From positions 868,001-932,000 of the forward strand of contig NZ_JAUSQX010000001.1 in assembly GCF_030811535.1 (NCBI RefSeq): 64,000 nucleotides of DNA, written 5' to 3'. Positions 1 to 8,667 of this stretch are shown here, one piece after another (positions within the stretch are counted from its first letter, which is position 1; the number at the start of each line of letters is the position of its first letter). Source of the DNA: Trueperella bonasi. Lineage in GTDB: Bacteria; Actinomycetota; Actinomycetes; Actinomycetales; Actinomycetaceae. A program made the position numbers and the translations under genes. The notes below the pieces were generated by a model. That model ran no database searches and was not told where the DNA came from. It saw only the letters and a list, made by a program, of their open reading frames with translations.

Positions 1-867
1 CACGGGGAACACGTGATCGACTCCGATAATTTCCGCGGCGTGGGCGGCTTCCGCTTTACTTCGCATTCCCACGCCGGCGACGACGGCGCCCGGCACCTGT
101 TTGGCGCGCACGCGGGCATGTGCGAGGGAGACGGCGTCCGAGCGGGTGACGAGAACGAGCCTGTCACACCATTCGATGATGCCTTCCGGCTGGGCACTTC
201 CGGCATCGCCGGCCTGCTGGGGCACGAGCGCGGTTGGTGCGAAGTCGACGATAGTCCACGGCTGGGTTTGTGAGAGCGCTGAAATAACCTGAACTGCGAG
301 TGCAGCGTTGGGTATTCCTCCTCGTTCGTCTGCTGATACGACGTGAACGTTGTGCCAGACGGGCAGCGCGGTGGCGAGTCGTCCGGCGAGGATCGCGCCG
401 TCTCCAGCGAGGTCTGCCCACCGTTTTCCCGTGGCGGCGTCCATGGCGATTACGTGGTCAATGCCGACGGAGGCGGGGTTCGCATCGATCAATCCTGCCG
501 AGCTTCCACGCGCGAGCTGGCGGGCGAGCCACGCGGCGATTGTCGTGGTGCCGGCTCCTCCATGGGCTCCGACGACGCCGATCACTCGCCCGCGCAGGGT
601 GGCTCCTACGGCGGCCATAAGCTCGAGTATGTCCGCCGAGTCTTCCGATACGCGCAGTCGTGCCCGCCCCCGGGGGAAATAGGGGGCGAACATGTCGTTG
701 AAGTAGGCAACGACGCCGTCGTCGGGCGCGTCGTCGAACGTGAGCACGGCTGGAACTTTGCCGCGCATGAAGTCCACGCCGACGAGGTCGGCAAGCCGTT
801 CGAGTTCGAGTGCAACTTTGCCGCTCGAGCCCGTGTATACAACTGAAAAGAGGTCTTTTTCATTCAT
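1..867 (-). CDS. Ssd/CpaE-like septum-site or secretion-neighbourhood ATPase (partial, C-terminus outside window)
   Basis: The frame is open from an ATG at 867 to the window edge (289 codons, no stop). Residues about 93-260 form a ParA/MinD/CpaE-like P-loop domain: the segment at residues 98-110 reads GVVGAHGGAGTTT, a deviant Walker A with Thr where MinD has the signature Lys, as in CpaE/Ssd proteins. A short variable receiver-like N-terminal part precedes it. In mycobacteria Ssd (Rv3660c) influences septum placement, and related proteins lie beside tad/flp secretion genes. The assignment rests on the motif and on the neighbouring ephE-nth-crp-like order. GGAG lies just before the start. Family confidence is good; the exact role is inferred. 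Confidence 0.75.
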   Translation of the reverse strand, partial: MNEKDLFSVVYTGSSGKVALELERLADLVGVDFMRGKVPAVLTFDDAPDDGVVAYFNDMFAPYFPRGRARLRVSEDSADILELMAAVGATLRGRVIGVVGAHGGAGTTTIAAWLARQLARGSSAGLIDANPASVGIDHVIAMDAATGKRWADLAGDGAILAGRLATALPVWHNVHVVSADERGGIPNAALAVQVISALSQTQPWTIVDFAPTALVPQQAGDAGSAQPEGIIEWCDRLVLVTRSDAVSLAHARVRAKQVPGAVVAGVGMRSKAEAAHAAEIIGVDHVFPV

Positions 868-1016
868 GGCTCCAGCTTTTCAAGCACTTCGCGAGCGCCG
901 CAGAAAATCCTTCGCTTGTGGACAAGCCCGGTTATGCACAAAGGCACGCCGAAAAGTTCTTTCGCCGGGCCCTGTTTTGTCGTTACGCTGATGTCATCCC
1001 ACCGATTGGAGAAACT

Positions 1017-2093
1017 TTGTCTACGCCAACAGATCCTTATAACTCAGGTTCGCGCCGCCCCTTCGACGATGACGCCGCCATTCTCGATCCCATCGATAAT
1101 GGCACGTCTCCTGACGACGAGCAGGCCGCGTGGGATCGTGCTTTTGAGTCGGACGGCGAACTGGACGAGCCCTCGCCTGCCGAGGCGGAAACTGAAGATG
1201 ATTCTAAGTCCAGCAACCCCACACTTGGCGCCTTTATTTCCGATCGTCACGAACCCGCAGCTAGCTGGACCAACAAACCTAGCCACACCGAGGAAAACCG
1301 GGCCTCAAGCGAGACGGAAGAGCCCGACGTCGATCCAATTCCCGTCCCTGCAGAACGTATCGGCCCAACCCGCACATCAGTCATGCCTACGGCCTCCGAC
1401 GTGTCAGCCGAACACAGCCCGGATGACACTCCGCACGGACCGGCGCTCGGCACCCCAGTGGCTACCGCGACAACGGCGCCTGCCGATCCCGTGCCAAACA
1501 CGACGCCGGAGCGCCGCGAGCACTGGGCCTCCGATCCGGGTGAGGCCGCATTCGCCCACGACATTCCCGAAGAACCAAAGGGCCGCGGCCTGGCTCACGC
1601 CGGCACGCTACTACTGACGTTGCTGCTCGTGCCGGTCGCTTGGTACCTGATCTCTGACGCGGGCGCCCGCCTGTCGGCCGTCGTCGACAATCCGTGGGAC
1701 ACCGGCTCATTCCAGATTTTCCCGTTCCTCGAGCTTTTGGGCGGCTTCGTTGTTTTGGCAGTCATCTGGCTGTTCGCACGCACGTCCTCGCTCGGCGCCC
1801 AAGTTATCGGTGCAACTACCGCAATCGCGGGCATCGTGGCGCTGGTAGCACCAAAGCTGGGTAACGACGTCGTCAACGCACTCGATCGCGCGATCGGCGA
1901 CTACAACGATTTCACCGGCAACGTGGTACATCACCTGGGCAACGATCTCGGTTCCGGCAGAATAGCGACCTTTGGACTTCTGCTTTTCCTGACCGGCCTG
2001 GTTGCGCACGGTGCACGCAGGCGCGGCCAGCGTGTTGGCACCGCCCTGACTCGCCGGCAATTCCTTCTCGGAGATGAAAACACACAGGACTAA
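1017..2093 (+). CDS. Actinobacterial membrane protein with long acidic disordered N-terminus
   Basis: I do not recognise a characterised family. The first 190 or so residues are rich in Asp, Glu, Pro, Ser and Thr with no predicted fold. The C-terminal part has about four hydrophobic segments, starting near GLAHAGTLLLTLLLVPVAWY, then around IFPFLELLGGFVVLAVIWLF, a third directly after it, and a last one near IATFGLLLFLTGLVAHGARR, followed by a basic cytoplasmic tail. TTG at 1017 is chosen as start because GGAGA lies five to six bases upstream; the frame is open further upstream but without a ribosome site. Its stop overlaps the next gene (TAATG), so the two are translationally coupled. Confidence 0.7.
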   Translation: MSTPTDPYNSGSRRPFDDDAAILDPIDNGTSPDDEQAAWDRAFESDGELDEPSPAEAETEDDSKSSNPTLGAFISDRHEPAASWTNKPSHTEENRASSETEEPDVDPIPVPAERIGPTRTSVMPTASDVSAEHSPDDTPHGPALGTPVATATTAPADPVPNTTPERREHWASDPGEAAFAHDIPEEPKGRGLAHAGTLLLTLLLVPVAWYLISDAGARLSAVVDNPWDTGSFQIFPFLELLGGFVVLAVIWLFARTSSLGAQVIGATTAIAGIVALVAPKLGNDVVNALDRAIGDYNDFTGNVVHHLGNDLGSGRIATFGLLLFLTGLVAHGARRRGQRVGTALTRRQFLLGDENTQD

Positions 2094-3007
2094 TGCCCGC
2101 TGACACAAGCTGCGTCACGCTCCCCGGGCCGTGGCGCCACGAAAAGATCCAAGCCAACGGGGCACAGTTTCACGCTGCGGTGGCCGGTGAGCACCGTGAG
2201 GATCGACCCCTGGTGCTTCTGGTTCATGCCTTTCCGCAATACTGGTGGGCGTGGCGCCATCAGATCGGGCCGATTGCCGAGGCCGGATACAAGGTCGTGG
2301 CGCTAGACCGCCGCGGAATTGGCGGCTCTGATAAAACGCCCGACGCCGAGGACGGCCTCACCTTGGCCTCGGATTTGACCGCGGTGGTACGCGCATTCGG
2401 TGCCCGCAAATCCGTGTTGGTTGGAGCCGGCCGTGGCGGCGCCCTAGCATGGTCTGCGGTTTCAATGGAACAAGATCTATTCGCCGGGCTCGTCACCGCC
2501 TCATCACCACATCCGCGCACATTACACCGGGTTGGCATCCACGTCACATTCCGCACTTGGCGGCACGTGATCGCCAGCATGATGGGCCCGCTCAGCCGCC
2601 GCGGCCTTGTACGTGAGAACTCCGTTCGGGCTCTGCTCACCGAATGGTCGGCGCCCGGCAACGACGGCGCCACCCGGGAAGCGCACCGGTACACCCAAGC
2701 CCTCCAACTGCCCGGGGCGGCAAAGGTATCCCTCGAGCAACTGCGCTGGACGTGGCGTGCTCAGGGTTCGCCAAGCGGCCGCAAATATCTGCGTGAATCG
2801 GCCAATTCTGTGCACATACCGGTGCTTGCCGTTCGTGGTGACAAAGATCCCCTGCTGCCCGATCGTGCCTGGGACGGGGACTTGGAGTTCGCTGTCGGCC
2901 CCTATCGCAAACTGCGAGTGCCAAACGCCGGGCACTTCATTGCCGAAGAACAACCGGAAGCATTCACGAAGATCTTGCTCGATTTCCTGGCGGATATCGA
3001 CATCTAG
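2093..3007 (+). CDS. Alpha/beta hydrolase fold protein, EphE-like position, nucleophile missing
   Basis: A 304-residue alpha/beta hydrolase. The HAFPQ oxyanion-type turn (about 45-49), the acid-bearing RGDKDPLLPD segment and the NAGHF histidine near residue 280 are present. At the nucleophile elbow, where the family has G-x-S/D-x-G-G, this protein reads GAGRGG (111-116), so residue 113 is Gly. Canonical serine- or aspartate-type chemistry is therefore unlikely, and it may be a binding or regulatory pseudoenzyme. It occupies the place of the epoxide-hydrolase-like ephE next to nth in mycobacteria. The start overlaps the upstream stop by one base; its 3' end overlaps convergent nth by four bases. 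Confidence 0.85.
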   Translation: MPADTSCVTLPGPWRHEKIQANGAQFHAAVAGEHREDRPLVLLVHAFPQYWWAWRHQIGPIAEAGYKVVALDRRGIGGSDKTPDAEDGLTLASDLTAVVRAFGARKSVLVGAGRGGALAWSAVSMEQDLFAGLVTASSPHPRTLHRVGIHVTFRTWRHVIASMMGPLSRRGLVRENSVRALLTEWSAPGNDGATREAHRYTQALQLPGAAKVSLEQLRWTWRAQGSPSGRKYLRESANSVHIPVLAVRGDKDPLLPDRAWDGDLEFAVGPYRKLRVPNAGHFIAEEQPEAFTKILLDFLADIDI

Positions 3008-3660
3008 GTAGCTTCGGGTTTCTCGGCCGACGGGCACACATCCGCGAGTACGCACTTGCCACATTCGGGTGAGCGGGCGTGGCAGATACGCCGCCCATGA
3101 TAAATGATCCGATGGCAGTCCACAGTCCAGTTGTCTTCGGGCATGACCTCCATCAGATCGCGCTCGGCCTTGACCGGATCCTTCTGCTCGGTCCAGCCCC
3201 ACCGGCGCGCCAGCCGCCCCACGTGGGTATCCACCGTTATCGCCGGCACCCCGAACACGTTGCCGAGCACCACGTTAGCCGTTTTACGGCCCACTCCCGG
3301 AAGTTTCACCAGCGCGGAACGGTCGGCTGGCACAGCGCCCTCGTGCCGGTTGACCAGCTCGGTACCAAGGCCGTGGAGGGACTTCGCTTTAGCGCGGTGA
3401 AAGCCCAGCGGCCGCAAAATTTCTTCGAGATCCTCCCTCGATGCACTCGCGAGCGCCGCAGCATCGGAGTAGCGCGCAAACAGCTCGGGAGTGACCTGAT
3501 TGACCCGCACGTCGGTCGTTTGCGCCGAAAGCACCGTTGCCACGAGCAGTTCGAAAGCGTTGGAGTGGTCCAGATCCGTCGTCGCATCTGGATAGAGTTC
3601 GTGCAGGCGAGCTAAAATTTCGGTAACCTGGCCGGGCGAACCCGGCAGCGGCGTCGTCAT
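3004..3660 (-). CDS. nth: Endonuclease III, base-excision repair DNA glycosylase/AP lyase
   Basis: A 218-residue protein of normal family length. It removes oxidised pyrimidines and nicks the abasic site. The helix-hairpin-helix LPGVGRKTAN carries the catalytic Lys, and VDTHV carries the catalytic Asp. Four C-terminal cysteines in the pattern C-x6-C-x2-C-x5-C (CHARSPECGKCVLADVC) hold the [4Fe-4S] cluster. The ATG at 3660 follows GGAGGGAGGG. The nth-crp pairing, here divergent, is conserved in actinobacteria. The last four bases are shared with the stop of the convergent hydrolase. Confidence 0.97.
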   Translation of the reverse strand: MTTPLPGSPGQVTEILARLHELYPDATTDLDHSNAFELLVATVLSAQTTDVRVNQVTPELFARYSDAAALASASREDLEEILRPLGFHRAKAKSLHGLGTELVNRHEGAVPADRSALVKLPGVGRKTANVVLGNVFGVPAITVDTHVGRLARRWGWTEQKDPVKAERDLMEVMPEDNWTVDCHRIIYHGRRICHARSPECGKCVLADVCPSAEKPEAT

Positions 3661-3859
3661 GGAACCCTCCCTCCTGCAAATGTGAACGGCATAAGGTTAT
3701 CCTGAAAAGACGCGCCAATGTCGTGCACGGAAGGCGCTGACGTGGCAAGATAGGATGTATATGACCTCGGGCACACGCGCGGCCAATCCGCCAAGCGATG
3801 CTCACACCCGCAGCCGCGAGGCTAGCCGCTGTGGAAAGCTATAGAAGAAAGGTGGTCGG

Positions 3860-4537
3860 ATGGAATCGAACATCCTTGCCAATGTTGAATTGTTCAAGGA
3901 GCTCGGCGACGACGAACGCGACGCCCTGCTTTCCCTCATGTCGGAAACGACGCTCAAGCGCGGTGAGTCCCTCTTCCACGAAGGTGATGCGGGTGACAGG
4001 CTGTACGTGATCGTTGAGGGCAAAGTGAAGCTTTCACACACCTCCGATGACGGACGTGAAAATCTGATCGCGATCCTCGGCCCGGGTGAAATCATCGGCG
4101 AGCTTTCGCTATTTGACCTCGGTGCGCGCTCATCCACTGTGACGGCGATTGCACCGTCGAAATTCTTCTACCTCTCGCACAAAGACATGATGGACTACAT
4201 CGACGAACACCCGAAGATGGCCAAGTCCATGTTGCGTGAACTCGCCAAGCGGCTTCGCAATACCAATGATCAGATGGCCGATCTTGTGTTCTCCGATGTT
4301 CCAGGCCGCGTTGCCAAAGCCCTTCTCGACCTGGCTGAGCGGTTCGGCGAGCGCACTCCCGAAGGTATCTACGTGGCGCATGATCTCACGCAGGAAGAGC
4401 TCGCACACCTCGTGGGCGCCTCGCGTGAAACGGTCAACAAGTCGCTCGCTGATTTCACTGCCCGAGGCTGGATCCGCCTCGAAGGACGTGCAGTGTTGCT
4501 GATTCAGGTGGGCCGTCTCCAGCGGCGGGCGCACTGA
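3860..4537 (+). CDS. crp: CRP/FNR family regulator (cAMP receptor protein, GlxR/Rv3676 type)
   Basis: A 225-residue global regulator. The N-terminal cyclic-nucleotide domain includes GEIIGELSLFDLGARSSTV (about 77-95), with the Glu, Arg and Ser of the cAMP pocket. A long dimer helix follows, then a winged HTH with LTQEELAHLVGASRETVNK as recognition region. There are no FNR-type N-terminal cysteines, so it is a CRP/GlxR rather than an oxygen sensor. AAAGGTGG precedes the ATG. A site matching the CRP consensus occurs at 18778-18793. A strong hairpin follows the gene at 4584-4612. Confidence 0.95.
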   Translation: MESNILANVELFKELGDDERDALLSLMSETTLKRGESLFHEGDAGDRLYVIVEGKVKLSHTSDDGRENLIAILGPGEIIGELSLFDLGARSSTVTAIAPSKFFYLSHKDMMDYIDEHPKMAKSMLRELAKRLRNTNDQMADLVFSDVPGRVAKALLDLAERFGERTPEGIYVAHDLTQEELAHLVGASRETVNKSLADFTARGWIRLEGRAVLLIQVGRLQRRAH

Positions 4538-4583
4538 GTCTCAAACTAGCGCTGAACCTAGGGTGCTGAGCTTGAAATCAATT

Positions 4584-4612
4584 GTGGGGGCCTAGAAAAT
4601 CTAGGCCCCCAC
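4584..4612 (+). terminator. Bidirectional hairpin terminator after crp
   Basis: A perfect 12-bp stem (GTGGGGGCCTAG paired with CTAGGCCCCCAC) and a five-base loop, followed by a T-containing stretch. It can serve crp on the plus strand and the convergent GlsB-type gene on the minus strand. Confidence 0.85.
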
Positions 4613-4682
4613 TTCTTGTGCTGTGTTGAAGTTAGCGGGATTTATGTAGCTCAGATACATGAGCAAGCACCCTTCGCACCAG

Positions 4683-4946
4683 TTAGCGCTTGCGGCCAGA
4701 TGATCCCACGTAAATGCCAATGAAAATGATTGCCACGATAGTCACGACGATCCAGCGGATCCAATCAATTCCACGGGTGTCGGCAGGATAGCCAAATAGC
4801 GAAAGGATCAGGTTGCCCACGACAACACCGGCCACACCGAGCCCAACGGTAGCGGGCGCTGAAACCGAACCGGCATCTTGACGAATAAATTTAGCGAGGA
4901 ATCCAATGACCGCGCCGAAAATAATTGTTCCAATAATATTAAACAT
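4683..4946 (-). CDS. GlsB/YeaQ/YmgE family small membrane protein
   Basis: An 87-residue protein with three hydrophobic segments and a Gly-rich middle (GLGVAGVVVGNLILSLFG), the pattern of the transglycosylase-associated/GlsB stress membrane protein family. The cytoplasmic end is basic (SSGRKR). The biochemical function of the family is not established; members are often general-stress induced. It stands alone on the minus strand with about 170 bases of upstream sequence that contain two inverted repeats. Confidence 0.9.
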   Translation of the reverse strand: MFNIIGTIIFGAVIGFLAKFIRQDAGSVSAPATVGLGVAGVVVGNLILSLFGYPADTRGIDWIRWIVVTIVAIIFIGIYVGSSGRKR

Positions 4947-5002
4947 GTCAGTGACCTTTCAGTCGATTGATTACGCCGCGGATGTGCCGAAGCGCGCTGT
5001 CA

Positions 5003-5021
5003 CCGGTAAATAATCTACCGG
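5003..5021. promoter_or_regulatory. Inverted repeat CCGGTA-N7-TACCGG upstream of the GlsB-type gene
   Basis: A perfect 6-bp inverted repeat with seven-base spacer, followed at 5023-5041 by a second one (CCTAA-N9-TTAGG). Both lie between the modBC stop and the GlsB-type start, so they may be an operator of the small gene or part of the modBC terminator. No T-tract is evident. Confidence 0.35.
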
Positions 5022-5117
5022 CCCTAACCTAGAGAATTAGGAACCGAAAGTGAGAGATTTCTAATCTGCGCACATCGTTGCCGAACAGTGCTAGGTGCCT
5101 AGACCAGAACAGTCCTC

Positions 5118-7073
5118 CTACGTGCGTGGAGCGACGGGCATCATGCGCACTTGCATCGCCTTAACCTCCGCGAAAATTGGTGAACCAACCCGAATCTCCA
5201 ATTCGGCCGAGGCCGCGCTCGTAATAGTTGCCCGAATCGGTGAAGTTGAGCCGATATCGATCCGTGTTTCAACGCCGCTTCGGCTGGCCTCAATGGCCAC
5301 AACGGTGCCCGGTATCACGTTACGAATCGAACTGTTGCTTGGAGCGGTTCGAAGCGACACAGCACGCGGATCAAAGATCGCAGCAGCCCGATCGCCCTCA
5401 TTCAGGTCGCCGATTTCACCTTGCAATCTAAGCTCGGTGCCCTCAAGCTCTAGCCCGCCATCGCGGACCTGCCCAAACTGCATATTCAACCCGGCAAAAT
5501 TCGCCACGAACTCGGTGGGCGGCTCGGACAGCACCTTTTCCATCGAATCCACGCCAACAAGGCATCCATTGTCAAGGACGGCAACCCTGTCGGCGAGGGT
5601 GAGCACGTCGATCAGGTCATGGGTGACGAGCACTGCGGTCAGGCCGCGAATACGGCCGGAAATCACCGACCTCAAGGCTGCGCTCGATGCCGTATCAAGC
5701 GCAGCAAACGGCTCATCGAGGAGCAGCAGCTGCGGATCAACCGCGAGCACGCGGGCGAGCGCAACGCGTTGCGCTTGCCCGCCAGACAGCTGCCAGGGTG
5801 CCTTGTGCTCGTGTGCTTCAAGTCCGACGCCTCGCAGCTCAGCTCGCGCGCGTTCACGGGCTTGCACCTTTGGCACTCCATGGCATCTGGGGCCGAAGGC
5901 CACGTTATCAAGCACGCTCATGTGCGGGAATAGCGCCGGCGATTGGTCGAGAAAGCCCACTGTGTCCGGCACAGTGACGCTCGATTTCGGATCTGTGATG
6001 TCACCGGCCAGTAGGCGGATTCCGGTGGATTTCCCCGAGCCGTTGGGGCCTATAATTGCCAGTGTTTCGCCCGGTCGGCCGTCAAGTTCATAGGAAACAT
6101 CACGCGCGGGCACGTTCGCGGTTAGTGCGAAGGGCATGGCCGTGGAACTTGGTCCAGATGCCGGGGAGCCAGCGTTGACATCATGCTCGGCCCGCCCATT
6201 TTCTGGCCTATCCTCCTCGGTCCCGGCCGGGGCGGCATCGTATTCGGCACCAGGGTTCGAATCGAAGCGCCGCATATTTCGTGCTTCCAGAATCGCGGTT
6301 GCCCCCGTAAGCACAATGGCAATCGCGATTAATACAAGGGAAAGCGCTATTGCCGTATCGGTGTCTTGTTCGCGCTGCAGGTAGACCTCGAGTGGTAGCG
6401 TGCGAGTGGTTCCCTGCATCGATCCAGCAAACGTGATCGTAGCACCGAATTCGCCTAGTGAGCGCGCGAAGGCGAGCGCACCACCCGAGGCAATTGACGG
6501 GCCGAGTACCGGGAGGGTGATTCGCGAGAACTGGATCCAGCGTGAGGCACCTAGGCCGCGGGCCGCATGCTCGAGGTCGGAACCAGCGGCTTTCGCGGCA
6601 GTTTCCACCGTGATCACCAAGTATGGGAGCGAGACGAAAATCTGCGCCAGAACGACGGCGAGGGTGGTGAATGGGATCTGAATTCCGAATGCTTCCAGGG
6701 CTGGGCCGAGCGTGCCGCGCCGGCCAAAGGTCGTGAGTAGAGCCAAACCTGAAACGACCGGGGGCATGACAAGTGGCACGAGCACCGCCGTGCGTGCGGG
6801 CGTGAGCCAGCGCGGGCGGCGGGGCAGTTCTGAAGCGCGCGCGAAAACGAGTGCGAGCGGCGTGCCCAGCGCAAGGCAAATAACCGTCGACACAAGGCAG
6901 GTTTTGAGCGAGAGCCATAGGGCATCCAGCGATGACTCCGAGGTGAGGATCGTGCCGAGGTCGGACCATGGCACTCGTGCCGTCATGCCTAGCAGTGGCA
7001 ACACGAGTGCCAGTAGCGCCAGTAGCGCCGGCAATACGAACCACGTGGGAATTCCTCGTAGAGTTTTCACCAT
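5118..7073 (-). CDS. modBC: Molybdate ABC transporter, permease and ATPase fused (ModB-ModC)
   Basis: A 651-residue single-chain transporter. Residues 1-265 are a ModB-type permease with about five to six membrane segments and the EAA-like loop ending in LGEFGATITFAG. A Pro/Glu-rich linker (270-310) leads to an ABC ATPase: Walker A GPNGSGKST at 342-350, signature LSGGQAQR at 429-436, Walker B LLLLDEP at 449-455 and a switch His in VTHDL. The last 65 residues (from SLRTAPSNSS) are a TOBE/Mop-like molybdate-sensing domain. The start lies nine bases behind modA, so they are one operon. The fusion makes a separate modC unnecessary and none is present. Confidence 0.93.
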   Translation of the reverse strand: MVKTLRGIPTWFVLPALLALLALVLPLLGMTARVPWSDLGTILTSESSLDALWLSLKTCLVSTVICLALGTPLALVFARASELPRRPRWLTPARTAVLVPLVMPPVVSGLALLTTFGRRGTLGPALEAFGIQIPFTTLAVVLAQIFVSLPYLVITVETAAKAAGSDLEHAARGLGASRWIQFSRITLPVLGPSIASGGALAFARSLGEFGATITFAGSMQGTTRTLPLEVYLQREQDTDTAIALSLVLIAIAIVLTGATAILEARNMRRFDSNPGAEYDAAPAGTEEDRPENGRAEHDVNAGSPASGPSSTAMPFALTANVPARDVSYELDGRPGETLAIIGPNGSGKSTGIRLLAGDITDPKSSVTVPDTVGFLDQSPALFPHMSVLDNVAFGPRCHGVPKVQARERARAELRGVGLEAHEHKAPWQLSGGQAQRVALARVLAVDPQLLLLDEPFAALDTASSAALRSVISGRIRGLTAVLVTHDLIDVLTLADRVAVLDNGCLVGVDSMEKVLSEPPTEFVANFAGLNMQFGQVRDGGLELEGTELRLQGEIGDLNEGDRAAAIFDPRAVSLRTAPSNSSIRNVIPGTVVAIEASRSGVETRIDIGSTSPIRATITSAASAELEIRVGSPIFAEVKAMQVRMMPVAPRT

Positions 7074-7082
7074 GCGAATCCG

Positions 7083-7859
7083 CTAGTTATCGCCAAAGCC
7101 GTATGTGGCCATAATTTCTTGCCCGGCATCGGACATGACGGCGTCCACGAAGGCCTGCCCCAAATCTGCTTCGGGTGCCTCCTTGAGCGTGGCGATCATG
7201 TAGACGGTTCCGACGTCGGTCATGCCCGGAACATCGACGATGTCGACGCCATCACCCGCAAGCATCGCATCGGTCAAATAGACCAGACCGGCATCGGCCT
7301 CCCCGGTTTCTACTTTAGTTCGAACGTCAGTGACGGACTGCTCTTCGGAAACGGGCGTGAATTCCATTCCCTTCACCTTGGCCAGCTCAGCACTCACAGC
7401 GCCACACGGGACCTGCGGAGCACACAGCACAAAATTTGCTGCATTTGCCGATTCCAGATCAGTGATGCCGGCGGGATTGCCCGCCGGCACGATCAATCGC
7501 AAGGTATTTTTGGTGAGTTCAACCGGATCGTTGACGAGATCGGCCTCAACGGCCTTGTCCATATTCGCCTCATTGGCAGAAGCGAAAACGTCGGCCTGAG
7601 CGCCCGATGTCATCTTTTCAACCAGAGCGGATGATCCCTCAAACGAAAAGTTGACGGCCACATCCGGATATTCTTCGGCGAAAACGGATTCGGCAATTTC
7701 GGGAAATGCGGCGTTGAGCGAGGCCGCGGCAAACACTGTGATCTCTCCGGATTGGCCGCCATTCGACGTCGAATCAGTGGCAGACCCATCGCCAGAACAA
7801 GCCGCGAGTGCCATGGTCAGTGAAAGCGCGCTAACGAGCGCGATTTTGCGGAACTTCAT
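7083..7859 (-). CDS. modA: Molybdate-binding lipoprotein
   Basis: A 258-residue substrate-binding protein. The start at 7859 gives a clean lipoprotein signal, MKFRKIALV... with lipobox LAAC at 18-21, and has AGGAG seven bases upstream; a longer frame exists but would spoil the signal. The body has the periplasmic-binding fold features of ModA: ITVFAAASLNAAF, FSFEGSSALVEKM, ASANEANMDKA and the C-terminal ATYGFG. It delivers molybdate or tungstate to the fused ModBC encoded nine bases downstream. Confidence 0.95.
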   Translation of the reverse strand: MKFRKIALVSALSLTMALAACSGDGSATDSTSNGGQSGEITVFAAASLNAAFPEIAESVFAEEYPDVAVNFSFEGSSALVEKMTSGAQADVFASANEANMDKAVEADLVNDPVELTKNTLRLIVPAGNPAGITDLESANAANFVLCAPQVPCGAVSAELAKVKGMEFTPVSEEQSVTDVRTKVETGEADAGLVYLTDAMLAGDGVDIVDVPGMTDVGTVYMIATLKEAPEADLGQAFVDAVMSDAGQEIMATYGFGDN

Positions 7860-7975
7860 TGTATTCTCCTGTGTGCAACGTAGGTCCCTAGGCGCCACCG
7901 AGCTGTTGCTCTTCCCGGTGATAGGACGTGTGACGGCAGTTTGCGCCCTGCCGTGGCGTACTTTTTAGTCTAACC
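7860..7975 (-). promoter_or_regulatory. Structured leader of the modA-modBC operon
   Basis: The 115 bases before modA contain two hairpins on the coding strand: ACGGCAG/CTGCCGT (7933-7954) and CACCG/CGGTG arms near 7895-7920, followed by the AGGAG ribosome site. A possible -10 (TAGACT) lies just beyond the hairpins. It could be an attenuator or simply untranslated leader. The known Moco-motif signature is not recognisable. The rest of 7976-8141 shows nothing further. Confidence 0.3.
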
Positions 7976-8141
7976 GCGTTATCGTGCGCGCGGGTGGACT
8001 TAAGCCCTGCCATGAGAGCGTGAATAACTCATGAGAAAACCCCGCTTTTTGGCGCGAGCATGGACGCCAGCGCTCACAGTCACACAATTTTCACGGCTCT
8101 CAGAACACCAAGGGCGTTTTCGTTCAAGATTTAGGAAATTA

Positions 8142-8175
8142 TTGACTATTTCATTACTCGTTCTATGCTGGATGC
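8142..8175 (+). promoter_or_regulatory. Leaderless promoter of the Mog/MoaB gene
   Basis: TTGACT (8142-8147), 16-base spacer, TATGCT (8164-8169), then exactly six bases to the ATG at 8176. There is no ribosome site, so transcription probably starts on the A of the start codon. Confidence 0.75.
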
Positions 8176-8667
8176 ATGGATATCAAAGCTGCAGTAGTTA
8201 CCGTCTCGGATCGCGCGTCGGCCGGAAAGCGCGAAGACCTCTCGGGTCCAACCGCTGTCCGAATTCTCGAAGAAGCCGGCATTGCCGTGCTCGAAACCGC
8301 CGTTGTTCCAGATGATGTACGCGCGATTGCCGAAGCGGTCCAAACCGTTGCCTACGAAGAAATCGACCTTGTGATCACCACCGGTGGAACCGGGATCACG
8401 CCGCAGGATTACACGGCGCGCGCTATGGACCCGCTCCTGCGTTTTGACATTCCTGGAATCGCGGAAGCGATTCGCGCCAAAGGCGTCGAGAAAGGCGTTC
8501 CGGGAGCGCTTCTCTCCCGCGGGCGAGCCGGCGTGATGGTGGGCGGAAGAAACCGCACACTCGTGATCAACCTGGCCGGGTCGGTCGGCGCGGTCGAGGA
8601 CGGCATGGAGGTCATTATTCCCGTCCTCGAGCACGCTGTGGAACAAATGCGCGGCGGCGATCACTAA
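8176..8667 (+). CDS. mog: MogA/MoaB-type molybdopterin adenylyltransferase
   Basis: A 163-residue protein covering the whole MoCF-biosynthesis domain. It activates molybdopterin by adenylation before Mo insertion by MoeA. Diagnostic segments are VVTVSDRASAG at the N-terminus, the substrate loop TTGGTGITPQD, and the Gly/Asn-rich end region TLVINLAGSVGAVEDG. The start is fixed by the leaderless promoter geometry. Its stop overlaps convergent moeA by four bases (CTAA). Confidence 0.93.
   Translation: MDIKAAVVTVSDRASAGKREDLSGPTAVRILEEAGIAVLETAVVPDDVRAIAEAVQTVAYEEIDLVITTGGTGITPQDYTARAMDPLLRFDIPGIAEAIRAKGVEKGVPGALLSRGRAGVMVGGRNRTLVINLAGSVGAVEDGMEVIIPVLEHAVEQMRGGDH

Noticed and set aside
7860-7975. 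Moco (molybdenum cofactor) riboswitch
   Set aside because: Hairpins exist but the conserved sequence of that RNA class could not be recognised; kept only as a structured leader.
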